A stretch of DNA of 64,000 nt from Petunia secreta (Eukaryota; Streptophyta; Magnoliopsida; Solanales; Solanaceae). Positions 25,287 to 37,083 of this stretch are shown here, in pieces. Positions within the stretch are counted from its first letter, which is position 1. Each line of letters begins with the position of its first letter. The position numbers were made by a program, and so were the translations under genes. The notes beneath the pieces are model-generated. The model was not told the origin of the DNA and ran no database searches. It saw only the letters and a program-made list of their open reading frames with translations. Location: positions 84,729 through 148,728 of the forward strand of contig JARKIP010000614.1 in assembly GCA_029990175.1 (NCBI GenBank), written 5' to 3'.

Positions 25287-26687
25287 CTAGGTAGAGTTAC
25301 CGCCGTGATGACTTGTCCTTGGCCATAGTCCCATTCCCTTCGATGAACACTCAACCGCCTCTCTAGTTAGGCCTTTTGTAAGCGGATCCGCCACATTATC
25401 CCTTGACTTCACGTAGTCAATGGTGATAATTCCCCTAGAGAGCAGGTCCCTAACGGTTTTATGCCTTCGTCGTATGTGACGATTCTTACCGTTATACATT
25501 ACATTCTTCGCTCTTCCTATAGCCGATTGACTATCACAATGTATACAAATTGGTGTCAATGGCTTAGGCCAAAACAGAATGTCTTCCAAAAAGTTTCGAA
25601 GCCATTCAGCTTCTTCACCGGCTTTATCTAAGGCTATGAATTCAGCTTCCATAGTAGAGCGGGCAATACATGTTTGCTTGGACGATTTCCAAGACACCGC
25701 TCCTCCACCAAGTGCGAAAATATATCCACTTGTGGACTTAGAATCAGTTGTGCCGGTGATCCAATTGGCATCACAATATCCTTCAATGACTGCAGGATAC
25801 TTGTTATAATGCAATGCAAAGTCTTGAGTGTATTTTAAATACCCCAAAACACGTTTCATTGCCATCCAATGGGTCTGATTGGGATTACTCGTGTATCGAC
25901 TTAGTTTACTTATAGCACAAGCTATATCTGGTCGAGTACAATTCATGACGTACATCAAACTTCCCAAAACACGTGCATAATCCCGTTGCGACGTGCTTTG
26001 ACCTTTGTTCTTCTTTAGAGCAAGGTTTACATCAATAGGAGTCTTTGAAATTTTAAAATCCAAATATTTAAATTTTTCAAGAACACTATTGATGTAGTGA
26101 GTTTGAGACAACGCCAGACCTTGAGGAGTTTTATGGATCTTAACACCCAGAATTAAGTCCGCAACTCCTAAGTCTTTCATATCAAATTTGCTAGTCAACA
26201 TGCGTTTCGTAGCATTTATATTGGCAATGTTATTGCTCATTATCAACATGTCGTCCACATATAAGCAAACAATGACTACAAAATTAGGAGTGTTCTTAAT
26301 GTAGACACATTTATCACACTCGTTAATTTTAAAGCCATTTGACAACATTGTATGATCAAATCTCGCATGCCATTGTTTAGGTGCTTGTTTCAGTCCATAA
26401 AGTGACTTAACAAGTTTACACACCATCTTTTCTTTACCTGGAACCACGAACCCTTCAGGTTGTTCCATGTAAATTTCTTCCTCCAAATCCCCGTTTAAGA
26501 ACGCTGTCTTAACGTCCATTTGATGGATTTGCAGACCATACACGGCGGCTAACGCTATTAACATACGAATGGATGTAATTCTGGTTACCGGCGAGTATGT
26601 GTCAAAGTAGTCAAGACCTTCTTGTTGTCTATAGCCTTTAACAACAAGCCTTGCCTTGTACTTGTCAATAGTGCCATCAGCTTTCAT
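25287..26687 (-). pseudogene. Copia reverse transcriptase and RNase H region
   Basis: One open frame of 466 codons covering most of the reverse transcriptase and the RNase H. Visible landmarks are KARLVVKGYRQQEG, YSPVTRITSIRMLIA, QMDVKTAFLNG, the active-site YVDD in CLYVDDMLIM, SLMYVMNCTRPDIA, the RNase H start YCDANW and TKGLTREAV near the end. The frame is intact here, but the upstream part of the same polyprotein lies in other frames (26677-27039 has the FKEAMSS...W segment just before the RT). It copies the element RNA to DNA in virus-like particles when functional. Confidence 0.95.
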
Positions 26688-27039
26688 TTTCCTTTTGAAA
26701 AATCCACTTAGAACCTAATGGTTTGTTTCCAGGAGGAAGATCAACCAACTCCCAAGTATGGTTGCTCAAAATAGATTCTATTTCACTATTGACTGCCTCT
26801 TTCCAAAATGGAGAGTCTGAAGAAGACATTGCTTCTTTAAACGTCCGAGGCTCATTTTCCAGCAGGAAAGTGACAAAGTCATCTCCAAACGAAGTAGAAG
26901 TTCTTTGACGCTTGCTTCGTCTTGGTTCTTCCTTATTTGGTGAAGTTTCCTTTGGTTCCTTCCCGAGGTCGTTTGGATCTTTCACCAACTGACTCGCATT
27001 CCTTCTTATACGGATATATAGTTTCAAAGAACTCAGCAC
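26677..27039 (-). pseudogene. Copia pol linker before reverse transcriptase
   Basis: The frame carries RRSKRQRTSTSFGDDF, EPRTFKEAMSS and NHTWELVDLPPGNKP, typical of the stretch between integrase and RT in copia elements. It overlaps the RT frame by about 11 bases in a different phase, so a single frameshift separates them. Confidence 0.85.
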
Positions 27040-27086
27040 TATCTGATTCCATCACCGTATTAACATGAATGTCGGGATTTTCTGAT

Positions 27087-27665
27087 TTATGAACCAGAAA
27101 CCGATATTGCTTTACTGTTTATAGCATCCCCAATGAAAACACAATCAACTGTTTTCGGTCCAATCTTAACCCTTTTGGGTTTAGGGACTTGCACTTTTGC
27201 CAAACACCCCCACACTTTGAAGTAATTCAAGTTGGGCTTCCTTCCTTTCCACTTTTCATATGGAATGGAAAGTGTTTTGCTATGGGGAACTCGATTGAGT
27301 ATTTGATTTGCCGTGAATATAGCTTCCCCCCACAAGTTCTGGGGTAGACCCGAACTGATTAACAAGGCATTCATCATCTCCTTTAACGTTCAATTTTTCC
27401 TTTCTGCAATCCCATTGGATTGAGGCGTGTAAGGGGCAGTTGTTTGATGAATAATGCCATATTCCAAACATATTTGTTCAAAAGGAGATTCATATTCTCC
27501 ACCCCTATCACTTCTTATCATTTTGATCCTTTTGTTAAGTTGCGTTTCAACTTCATTTTTGTATTGCTTGAATGCGTCAATTGCCTCATCTTTACTACTA
27601 AGTAAATAAACATAGCAGTAACGAGTGCTATCGTCAATAAAAGTTATGAAATACTTTCTTTCCAC
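27087..27665 (-). pseudogene. Copia integrase core, broken
   Basis: Two frames: 27390-27665 has FITFIDDSTRYCYVY, IRSDRGGEYESPF and PYTPQSNGIAERKN, providing the D, D and E of the catalytic triad. 27087-27377 continues with LPQNLWGEAIFTANQILNRV and YFKVWGCLAKV. A stop or frameshift between about 27378 and 27390 separates them. Confidence 0.93.
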
Positions 27666-28319
27666 CGCGAGATGGTATTGACTTCATGTCACAAATATCT
27701 GTATGAATTAAGTCTAATGGTTCAGAATCCCTTTCATTGACTTGTAAGGGTGTTTAGCATATTTAGACTCAACACATATTTGACATTTTGACTTAGCGCA
27801 ATCAAATTTAGGCAATACTTCCAAATTGATCATTTTTCGCAAGGTTTTATAATTGACATGTCCCAAACGAGAATGCCATAAATTATTTGACTCAAGAAGT
27901 AAGAAGAAGCTGCAATTTTATTCATAGTGTCAACGACCATTACATTGAGTTTGAAAAGGCCCTCAGTCAGGTAACCTTTTCCTACATACAACTCATTCTT
28001 AGTTATTACAACTTTGTCAGAAACAAACACACACTTAAACAACGTTTTTCACAAGAAGTGCAATAGACACCAAGTTCTTCCTTATTTCAGGAACGTGAAG
28101 AACATTGGTCAGAGTCACAACCTTGCAGACGTCATCTTGAGGAATATCTTCCCATATCCTTCAATTTTGGCCGTTGCAGAATTGCACATAAGAGAGCGCC
28201 TCATCAGGTCCAGCGGGAGCATACGAAGCAAAGGCTTCCTTCACAGCACAAACATGGCGGGTGGCTCCTGAATCAATCCACCATTCCTTAGGATTTCCAA
28301 CTAAGTTTGCATTCAGAAA
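27666..28319 (-). pseudogene. Copia protease and pre-integrase region, degraded
   Basis: 27830-28042 encodes an open stretch on the - strand with KNELYVGKGYLTEGLFKLNV, the pre-integrase part, followed in another frame by an HxnH/CxxC zinc-binding segment. The protease should lie between 28043 and 28319; I see only fragments. Confidence 0.6.
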
Positions 28320-29342
28320 TCATAGCACACAAATCAATGTCTTGCACTCCTTGGGCCAATTTTGTCTCTTCAACCATGTTTGCTTGACCTTTTTCCGTTT
28401 CCTGTCCTTCTTTGCAGCACGACAGTCTGCAGACTTATGTCCACTCTTGCCACAGTTGTAGCAATTTTCCTTGAACTTTTTCTTGCTTGGGGTTGGTCTT
28501 CCCTCCAGAAGGCTTCTTTCTCTTATTTTGATTTGGAGTGTGCTCAACAATATTTGCTCCCGCTATTGCAGCACTTCCACGAGCCTTCTTTGCAGCAGAT
28601 TTTGTTGTCCTCTTCAATCCTCAAGCGTACAACCAAATCTTCAAGGGTCATCTCCTTGCGCTTGTGTTTCAAGTAATTTTTAAAGTCATTCCATGATGGA
28701 GGTAACTTTTCAATCATGGCTGCAACTTGAAACGCTTCATTAATCTTCAAAACCTTCAAAGAAAAGTTTGTTAGCAACAATATAAGTAATATTCTTAACA
28801 GAATTATTAATCAAGATCAAACCTTCAGCAAGGAGATCATGGATAAGGACTTGAAGTTCTTGGACTTGGGACACAACAGATTTGTTATCCACCATTTTAT
28901 AATCCAGAAATTTGGCAGCCACAAATTTCTTCAGTCCAGCGTCTTCAGTCTTATATTTCTTTTCTAAAATATCCCACAGTTTCTTAGACGTTTCAACATT
29001 ACTGTAAACGTTGTACAGGTCATCTTCCAAGCCACTTAGAATGTAATTCTTGCATAGGAAGTCAGAATGCTTCCAAGCCTCAATCACAAGGAAGCGTTCG
29101 TTTTCAGGTGTTTCATCAGTCAGGACTGGAGCATCCTCGTTGATAAACCTTTGCAGGCTTAAGGTGGTCAGATAAAAGAACATCTTTTGCTGCCACCTCT
29201 TAAAATCCACACCAGTAAACTTCCCCGGCTTTTCTGCTGGTGGCATAACCGTTGCAGCAGCACGGCTAGGCCCAGCAGCACCAGAAACTGCGGCAGCATT
29301 CGTATTCACAGCAGGGACAGTTTGTTCAGCTCCGTTAGTCAT
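28320..29342 (-). pseudogene. Copia gag (nucleocapsid), frameshifted
   Basis: The frame starts at the ATG 29342 (MTNGAEQTV) and has the copia gag landmarks KFTGVDFKRWQQKMFFYL, AWKHSDFLCKNYIL and LWDILEKKY. It changes frame near 28745-28780 (then AAMIEKLPPSWNDFKNYLKH) and again near 28550-28617. The zinc knuckle CYNCGKSGHKSADC lies at about 28425-28465. At least two frameshifts break the protein, which would otherwise form the particle shell and bind RNA. Confidence 0.9.
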
Positions 29343-29595
29343 CTCTGTCAAGTGACACAAGCAGAAACAATATTAATAAACTGTTTAAACAATAGGAGTA
29401 GAAAAAACCACGAAGGCTTTTAATCCCCACAAACAGATTATTTCACAATAATTAGGAGTAGAAAAAACCACGAAGGTTTTAGTCTCCACAGCAGATTAAT
29501 ATATTATAAACGAGTAAAAAACCACAAAGGTTTTAGTCTCCTTAACCAGTATTTATTTAAGTGCAGAAAATAAATAACAATAGATTTCTTAAGCT

Positions 29596-30525
29596 TGTTA
29601 TTCCTGCAACCAAATAAATCAGAAAAGACAACAAACAGAAGTATATTATCAGTTGTTATGGGACAATCCCGAGCCCACAATTTACTTGTGTCTCCTTAAG
29701 AAATCTAACCCCCTCACAGTTGCCCAAGGTTCACGGGTTAATTTCTCCCAGGATGGAACGGGATAACTGTTCTACTGTAGCGGCACTTCAAACAGTAGAA
29801 CACTGCGAACTCAAAGAAAACGGAGCAAATCACACGACTTACTAAGACTTACTTAGTATGCAGAAAAGAGAGGAATGCAGTAAGAAGTTTTGTATTTCTG
29901 TGTTTCAGTGTGGAATGCAGTAAGAAGTTTTGTATTTCTGTGTTTTAGTGTGTTGAAATGTTGAAGACTGACCAGTTTATATAGCCATGGGAAGTGGAAA
30001 GGAAGAGTCACCACTAATGGCCACTAACACCACTAACACTGCCACTAATGGCACCTGAATTCATTACCACTAATGGCTGAATTCACTAAATGTCAGTAAT
30101 GAATTGTCCACTAATGAGAAAACGTGGGAGAGTGGGAGAACGTGGAGGAATAACTACTCTGGATTAATCAGATTAATCCATTCACATTTCTGTTACACAA
30201 ACAGATTAAATATTAAATATTAATAATAAGAAATATTAATTAATTAATATTTTTAGTTTTTGTTGGTCCAAAAAATTAAGTCAATCAATCATATCAATTG
30301 ACCGAAATCCGAAATCCGAAGCCGAAGCCGAGACGAGCGAGCGACGACGGCGGCGCGAGGCTTCCCTTCTTCTCAACCCTTTTAAGAGCTAAGAGAAGTG
30401 AATTTGTATTTAAACCCAACAAAAGTCTTTTCCTCTACCAATATGGGAGAATGTGCATTTCCTTACTAAAAGGAACCTTCCCACCCATTTCCCATTCACA
30501 CTCTATTTATTCCAAAATCCCAACA
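29596..30525 (-). repeat. 5' LTR of the copia element
   Basis: On the - strand it starts TGTTGGGATTTTGG at 30525 and ends at 29596. It is the partner of 23792-24729. The 5' LTR should hold the promoter. Confidence 0.95.
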
Positions 30526-31137
30526 AATATTCGTACAACTTGTACATCATCACTTTTTTTTTTCTTTTTACTTTCATCTATTGTTAATTCATTCAAGTTT
30601 GAAACCCTATCATGTTGCATTTTCGACCTAGTTTCCATTGTAGAAAGAGAATAATCCAAAGTCTTCTACATTTGCAAATTTTAAAAAAGTTGTATTTAAT
30701 AAATTCAAAGAAAAAAAAGAGAGATATGTGATGAATTTTCAAACTATGGATTGAAGAGTGAAATGACACTGACAGAAGAGATGATCTATGTGGAAAAACT
30801 AGGATAGCGTCGGAGAAGATACCTTGCAAAATCACCGTGAAATCGCAATCCAAAAGTTTAAATTTAATGGGAAGAAAAGGGAAAAGAAATCTGACCAAAG
30901 ATAATATCATAATAGGAGAGAGAAAACCTAGTTTAAAGGGAAAAAGAAAAAAAATCTGTAGAAAAAGAATAGGCCTAAGATATAGGAGTTAGTTACCTTT
31001 TGCTATATGTTTTTAGTTTTTTCTATATTTTGTAGTAAAATTTAAGAATGTCACTATTTTTTGTAAAGTTGTTAAATATCTCTATATTTCATAAAAAACT
31101 TTCTTAAAGTTATATGTTGGGTAATTTTTCCAAAAAA

Positions 31138-32262
31138 AACAAGGGGAGCAATTTACGTAACTATACAACCTAATATTCTTTTTTACACAAAATTGTCAAT
31201 ACTTTCTTATTTTCAAAACATAGCAATATTATTTTTTCAATACATAACAAATACATATAAAAAAGTGATAAAACCCTAGATCCCCTCGTACATTATCATA
31301 CAACCCCTTAGTCACCACCCCATGACTGCCGCCGCCGGTCGCCGAAAATATTTTTTAGTGTTTTTTTTTTTTTTTTTGTGTGTGTGTGTGTAGATTTGTG
31401 TGTATTTTCATTGTAAGAACAAATAATACACTTTGTATACAGTAAAAATACGGTAGACATACACTCATACGATTATTGTATGTTTGTATATTTTCTGTAT
31501 GGTTACTGTAACACGGTGTATATATGCGTGTTCAGATACCGAACATACACACTATATACAAATCGATAACCCAAAATATAATTTGTATATTTATTGTATG
31601 ACAAATGTATACCCATTATATGATCGGTGTATATTCACCGTATATACAGTGCATACACCGTGCATACAATGAGAATACACATGTAATACATTCCCACAAC
31701 CAACAAACACCAAACTTACACCACAAACCACCGTAGCTCCCACGTGTCCCACCGAAAAATTCAAAAAAAAAAAGAAAAAGAAAAAAAAGGAGTAAAGCAA
31801 CAGCGTCGTCGGGTACTCACCGGATCTGCTCTACTGTAGCAGAACCATTACTACTGGAACTCAGGCAACGACGACAACCACTTGGAGACACAGTGGCACA
31901 CATCAGCGACGTTTTTGGTAGCACAGCAGCGACGGAGCAGCACCATATCGCTGGCGACGAGGGAAGGGGATTGGGGAGGGTGGGCGACGAGGGCAGCCAC
32001 ATGGAGAAACAGTGGCACAGAACAGCACCGTATTGCCGGCGACGGGGGAAGGGGCGGCACTGACGGAAAAGAAGAGAGAGAATAGGGAGAGAAGTGGGAG
32101 AAGCAAACTTAGGGTTTCCTTTTTTTTTTTTTTTTAATGTATATATGTTTGGTAGCATAGTTCAAAAAAATTATATGTTTGATAAAGTGGTAAAATATTG
32201 CCATGTTTTTTAAAAAAATTTCCTACAATAATACTGGGTGTAATTTTGCCAAAAAAAAAATA
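31138..32262. mobile_element. Second ATACA-rich TIR-like element, 1.1 kb
   Basis: Ends CAATTTACGTAACTATAC (left) and GGCAAAATTACACCCAG (right, opposite strand) match those of the element to its left. The interior has a T run followed by GTGTGTGT (about 31359-31390), a dense patch of ATACA/TGTAT words (31430-31690) and a GC-rich part (31800-32080). No transposase. Confidence 0.5.
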
Positions 32263-32930
32263 ACAAGTTTGTAATGTCCAAAGGGGGCATAAACTAGCGA
32301 AACTTCAGTACATTCTGAAGTTAATGTACTGAGCTTATAACTACATAATCTTATTAAAGAATAGCCAAAGTTAAGAAATCACACAATAATCACGATTTTC
32401 ATTTAAAATATTGATGAAAAAATTGAATAGTGCTCGACTTTGACCCTCATGCTTGAACCCACTAGTGCTTCTACAAATTGGTCCTCTTTTTGTTGCATAC
32501 TTGCACATACATCACAGCCATTCATTATACCACTTCTATCTAGATAAAACTTCATGAAAGATTAACAAAACTCTTGACATATTAGCTTCCTACTCGACAA
32601 TTTTTTTTAATAATAAAAGGTAGTTAAATGTGACTAACATATTCGAAATTGTTAAGCCAAGATAAATATACTAAGACTGTCTTGACACAGAAGTTAATTA
32701 AAGTCGAGAAATAATTCTAACATTGATGCACTAAAAAAGAAACAACAAAGAGAGAAATAATACTAACCACAAAATAAGTCAAAATCAAATTATCATTAAT
32801 AATGACACGCCATTGCATCCAGAACTACCAAACAATCCCATGAAAGGAGCGATGAACATGACTAGGCATATTAATACATCAAAGAATCCGAGTTTAGAAG
32901 CCGTCACGAGGTAGTTCAAGTGGATTGGAA
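32263..32930. other. AT-rich spacer, nothing recognised
   Basis: No gene, repeat end or RNA gene was seen. Confidence 0.6.
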
Positions 32931-33138
32931 TCAGGGGCGGAGCTAGGCATTATACTGTGCAAATAGGGTAAAAACAGAACTTTTGATAATAAACACTATT
33001 GAACCCCCTTAATACAAGAGAAATTGCTAGTAAAGTGGTGAAGAGATTTCAAAAATTACTTTAGGTCACGAGTTCAAATCCCAAATATAATATTATAATA
33101 TTTTTTAACCCCTCCGTTAATTTCTGGCTCCGCCCCCG
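32931..33138. mobile_element. Small hAT-like MITE with GGGGCGGAGC ends
   Basis: The left end is CAGGGGCGGAGCTAG and the right end, on the opposite strand, is CGGGGGCGGAGCCAG. Flanks ATTGGAAT and ATCGAAAT match at six of eight bases, consistent with an aged 8-base hAT target duplication. About 208 bases, non-coding. Confidence 0.7.
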
Positions 33139-33374
33139 ATCGAAATCGAATAATTGCCAAAAACAGAAAACTGTAGGAAAGAAGAACTATGACTGGAATA
33201 TACTAATTTATTATTATGTGGAGAACAAAGTACCTCTTTATACTTGTGTGCAGGATGTGAATACGCGTGGAGAACAAAATTCATCTTTAGAGATGATTGT
33301 ATGGAATTAAATTGATTATGTAACTGATATAAACTTAATGATTTTTTTATTTGTGGTAAATAATATGCGAATGT

Positions 33375-35612
33375 GGCTCCTCTCCATTCTATGTTAATTC
33401 TCTCCAATTTCCAAGTTCGTTCTTGGATGAAGGATACATGTCATTGTATAGAATTAATTGGTTGAGATTTATTAAATTAATCTATTTCCTAACCATGGTT
33501 AGGGTAATAATTATTTCTATAATTTTCTCCCAAAAAATTTTAAGATCCCACATTTCTAGTAAAAGATTGTCTCATCCATAAACCTATGATAATAAAAACT
33601 TAAACAACATTAAGTGTTTACAGAAAACCAATGTATTCATGTCATGTGCATGAAAATATTGGAATTTTATTACCTAACCGCAGTTAATTTATGCATATAT
33701 CTATACTGTTAAATCACTTAATCATGATAAATTAATATAAGTTGGTATAAATATCACATGTGGGGTAAGTATTTATCAAAATGACTCTTTTCTCTCTCCA
33801 TACTAGCTTCTTTTAATCCCAATTAAAACATGAAAGAAATAACCAACTTTTGTAAAACTTACTGTCAACTAATTAGCCACATGTGGGGTAACAAATTGAA
33901 AGCACAACCACTCTTTCCATCTCTGCAAACCAGTCAACTGTTTTCGAGGCTATAAAAAATATAGTCAGATTTGAAAAATCGAGATGCCATTTTAAGTTCT
34001 AATTGAATATACAGTCATTTCTTACCAAGCTTGCCAACTAAGTAGTCATATTTAGGGTTATCAGATGAAAATATTACTAGCTTTGGCACAACTGGGCACT
34101 ATCAAACCAAGCAGCCAATTTCGGCGCTATGAATTAAAATATAGTCAATTTCTTGCAAAGTTCCGAATAAATAGCTGAAGCTTCAAAATGTACAAAGTCG
34201 TTGAGCATGAACTTCAAGCAATTATTCTAGCTAGTGTTTGTCCATAAGATTTGTGAGCAATATTTCAAATATTGACTTCAAATCATCGTTTGTTCATGAA
34301 ATCTGCACAAAATTTCAAGTTCAACTTTAAATTCTGATAACAGATTCCAAATTCTCGAAAAAGGTAGGATTTGGAATTCCAAATCTTGATTCATATTTTT
34401 AAAATATAAAATTTGACCAATAAGTTTATATTTTGTTAAAAAATACCCATATTATATTTTGTATAAAATGACTCGTGCTCTACGTGAAGAGATAGTCCAT
34501 ACCATGTAGAATGATTATATTAAAGAATAGTTAGTTGCTACTATTGTTGATTTTTTGAAAGTGTGACTTTAAAAAATTATGTAATATTTGAAAGTTTGTA
34601 ATAACATGTAATCATATATTTATAAAAAGAGTATGGGATATGTAATTATTAATGTAGCGTATTAGGATATTCCAATACTTTGTTTATGAATTATGATTTG
34701 CTTATTTTGTAGAATTGTATAAAAGTTAGGAAAGTTCTGATAGTTTTAAAAAATTATGGGATTTTCATGTTTATGAGAAAAGATACAACTTAAGAAATTC
34801 AACAATTTCAAATTGTATATCCAAACAAAATTTCAACTTCAAATCAAATTAATTTAAAATCCCAATTTTCAAATTTCAAATTCCAAATGATATCTAAACG
34901 TGTTATTAACTGATTTTGAGATAGTGTTTATGCAACTTGCCAACCAAGAAGGAGGAGGGAAACTGGGAGTCTGGGAGGAAGAAGAAGTGCATGGAAATGC
35001 AATTTAGGTGTATATTTACAAAAATATTTAAGATACATAATTATTCACAAAAGGGACACCTCATATTGCTAAACACATATTCATAAAAGGATATCTCCTA
35101 AAATTTTCCGAACAATATACTCCAGTCTCCAGTAGTAAAAAATCCAGTAGTAAACTAACTCAGAGTAAAAAAGAACCATATTTTCGAGGAGCACAATAAA
35201 ATAATAAATGATGTTCTTATATCTGTAATTTGTACAAAATAACTTGATTCTTTAATGGAAACAATTGACTATCTCAAGTATTCACTAGCAGTTTGATGAT
35301 TGCATCACAGGGTAACATTTTTTTTAAATCTAGAATGATTCCTTTCTAGAAAGCAGTGGCTGATTATATATTCGATGCCAGATTTGTGACAAAAAATATT
35401 CGACGTGAAAATTCATGAAGAGAGAAACATACAGAATTTTGGGATAACATTGATATAGAAATATTTGGATAATTATTATCCTCACCATGGTTAGGAACTT
35501 CAATTAGTATTTAATGAAATTTTAATCATTAATTCTATACAATGACACGTGCCCTTCATTCAAGTAATAATAATTTGGAGAAGGAAGAATAAAAAAATGG
35601 AGAGGAGCTCCT
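33375..35612. repeat. Long inverted repeat pair enclosing about 2 kb
   Basis: 33375-33520 (GGCTCCTCTCCATT, then TGTCATTGTATAGAATTAAT and CCTAACCATGGTTAGG) is matched in reverse by 35452-35612 (CCTCACCATGGTTAGGAAC, ATTAATTCTATACAATGACA, AATGGAGAGGAGC). The arms are about 150 bases with scattered mismatches. This looks like a TIR or fold-back element whose interior later took in other repeats. Confidence 0.75.
34237..34910. mobile_element. MITE-like AT-rich element inside the inverted repeat
   Basis: It starts near TAGTGTTTGTCCATAAG and ends near CCAAATGATATCTAAACGTG, with AAATTTCAA words clustered at both sides in inverted arrangement. It resembles hAT-type non-autonomous elements. The ends are not exact. 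Confidence 0.4.
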
Positions 35613-35644
35613 TCCATAAAATGCAATATGGAAGGGAGGAAAAA

Positions 35645-36783
35645 TCATACTATTCTAAAAGAGTCAATCCTATAGCAAAAAGTAAACGACTATTTTGCCC
35701 TTCAAAAACTAAATAATTCTTTTGATTTTAGTATATACAAGTTTAGCTTTAGGGTTAATCTTGAAAATTTGAATTATGTCTTGGGATTTTCATAGAACTA
35801 TTAAGATACATGTATACAAGTTTTTTTTATTAAGATTCATGTATCACTTTCAACAAGTAACTTTTACAAATGCAATATTTTTCATAAAATACAAATGTTC
35901 AAAGTGTTCTACGATTAATACAAAAAATGAGCTTTACATCTAAGATTTACTCCACGCTTCCTTTTTCACGTGTCCTACTGTGATGCCGTTAAGTCGAACC
36001 ATCCTCTTAATTAATATCAACATTCAACACAATGCATACTTCAATCTTTTTGCTTAAGAGTACTTATTTACATCATCAATAGCCTTTTGTTCTATCATCT
36101 TCTACTATTTCTTTAGTTTTTTCAATCTAGAGAAAGATGACATTTCCATACGGGACTACAAGAGATGCTTGCCATCATCGGGATTGAGAGTGGCAACTGG
36201 CTTAATTCTACTGAGGTAACTTTAATCTCTTAGCATTTTTTGCTTTCCTTTTTTGTCCTTATTAGATTCTCATGGTTTGAAATAATTTTGCACGTGATAG
36301 GTAGAAAATAATAAGTTAGTAGCATATAATTTTGACATGTTAGACAATATAATTAGGCATTTATTAGTAGGATATAACTTTGACATGTTAGACGATATAA
36401 TTAGACATTTATCTCTCTATTCAACTACTTTCTACCCTTCATGACAATCTAGAAGTACATTCATATCACGGGTTAAAAATTTATCTTCATTTTATCATGG
36501 TTTCTGATAGTAATATCTCTATTTAGGTGCATACACTTGCGCTTGTATTATTTTTAGAAAAGTTTAGCTATGACAATACATTAAGAAATATTTTTGTCAA
36601 GTAAACATATAACATTCAGAAGCCATTGTTGATCTGAAAATTGATGGACTACTCAAATAATAGTCACCAACATGTACTTTTTTATAACTCAAACATATTT
36701 TATGGTAATATTTATGTATATTTAAAAATTATTTTATTTATATCTATTGGGCCTCACGCGCGTGGCGCGTGCCCAAATACTAG
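35645..36783 (+). mobile_element. Short non-autonomous Helitron
   Basis: The 3' end shows the Helitron signature. A GC-rich stem-loop (CACGCGCGTGGCGCGTG, about 36754-36770) is followed within about ten bases by CTAG at 36780-36783, and the next base is T. The proposed 5' end TCATACTATTCTAAAAGAG at 35645 follows an A and has the TC start and AT/A-rich run usual for plant Helitrons. The 1.1 kb between has no Rep-helicase. The 5' end is less certain than the 3' end. Confidence 0.65.
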
Positions 36784-36845
36784 TAGGTAAAAGAGAAGAA
36801 TCACGGCTTATATCTTATCTCTTTAACATAAATCGCATTAATATA

Positions 36846-37083
36846 TACTCTCTCCGTTCCACAATAGATGTCCTAGTTTGATTTGAATCGAAATTTAAGA
36901 ATTATAAGAAGACTTTTGAAACTTGTGGTCTAAAATAAGCATAGGTAAATGTGTGGCTATAAATCATTTCATTTAGAGTAATAAGTTTAAAAGTAAATTG
37001 TTTCCAAATATAAAATTGTGTCATTTTTTTTGGAACGGACAAATAAGGAAACTACAACATTTATTGTGGAACGGAAGGAATAT
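36846..37083. mobile_element. Stowaway-like MITE
   Basis: The left end CTCTCTCCGTTCCACAATAG and the right end on the opposite strand (ATTCCTTCCGTTCCACAATA) form a near-perfect inverted repeat. TA flanks the left side. Length about 235 bases, non-coding. Confidence 0.8.

Larger units (their letters stand above)
23792..30525 (-). mobile_element. Complete Ty1/copia LTR retrotransposon, - strand
   Basis: Two LTRs of 938 and 930 bases flank an interior with gag, integrase, reverse transcriptase and RNase H in Ty1/copia order on the - strand. The 5-base target duplication AATAT is perfect (23787-23791 and 30526-30530). A polypurine tract ATGTGGGGGAT (opposite strand of 24730-24740) sits at the inner edge of the left LTR, which makes the left LTR the 3' LTR. 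The LTRs differ by a few substitutions and small indels, so insertion is fairly young. Several frameshifts in gag and pol show it is no longer autonomous. Confidence 0.95.
21840..31125. mobile_element. ATACA-rich TIR-like element, interrupted by a copia element
   Basis: The left end (about 21845) reads CTAATTTACTTAACTATAC. The right end, on the opposite strand, reads GGAAAAATTACCCAAC (about 31112-31127). Both flanks have many short ATACA/TGTAT words. The next element (31138-32262) has matching ends (CAATTTACGTAACTATAC and GGCAAAATTACACCCAG), which supports a common family. Without the copia insertion about 2.5 kb remain. No transposase frame was found, so it looks non-autonomous. Confidence 0.5.

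Noticed and set aside
31817..32158. Open frames in a GC-richer patch, 113 codons on the - strand
   Set aside because: Several frames are open at once on both strands and the peptides are serine/proline runs with no landmark; it is part of the TIR-like element.
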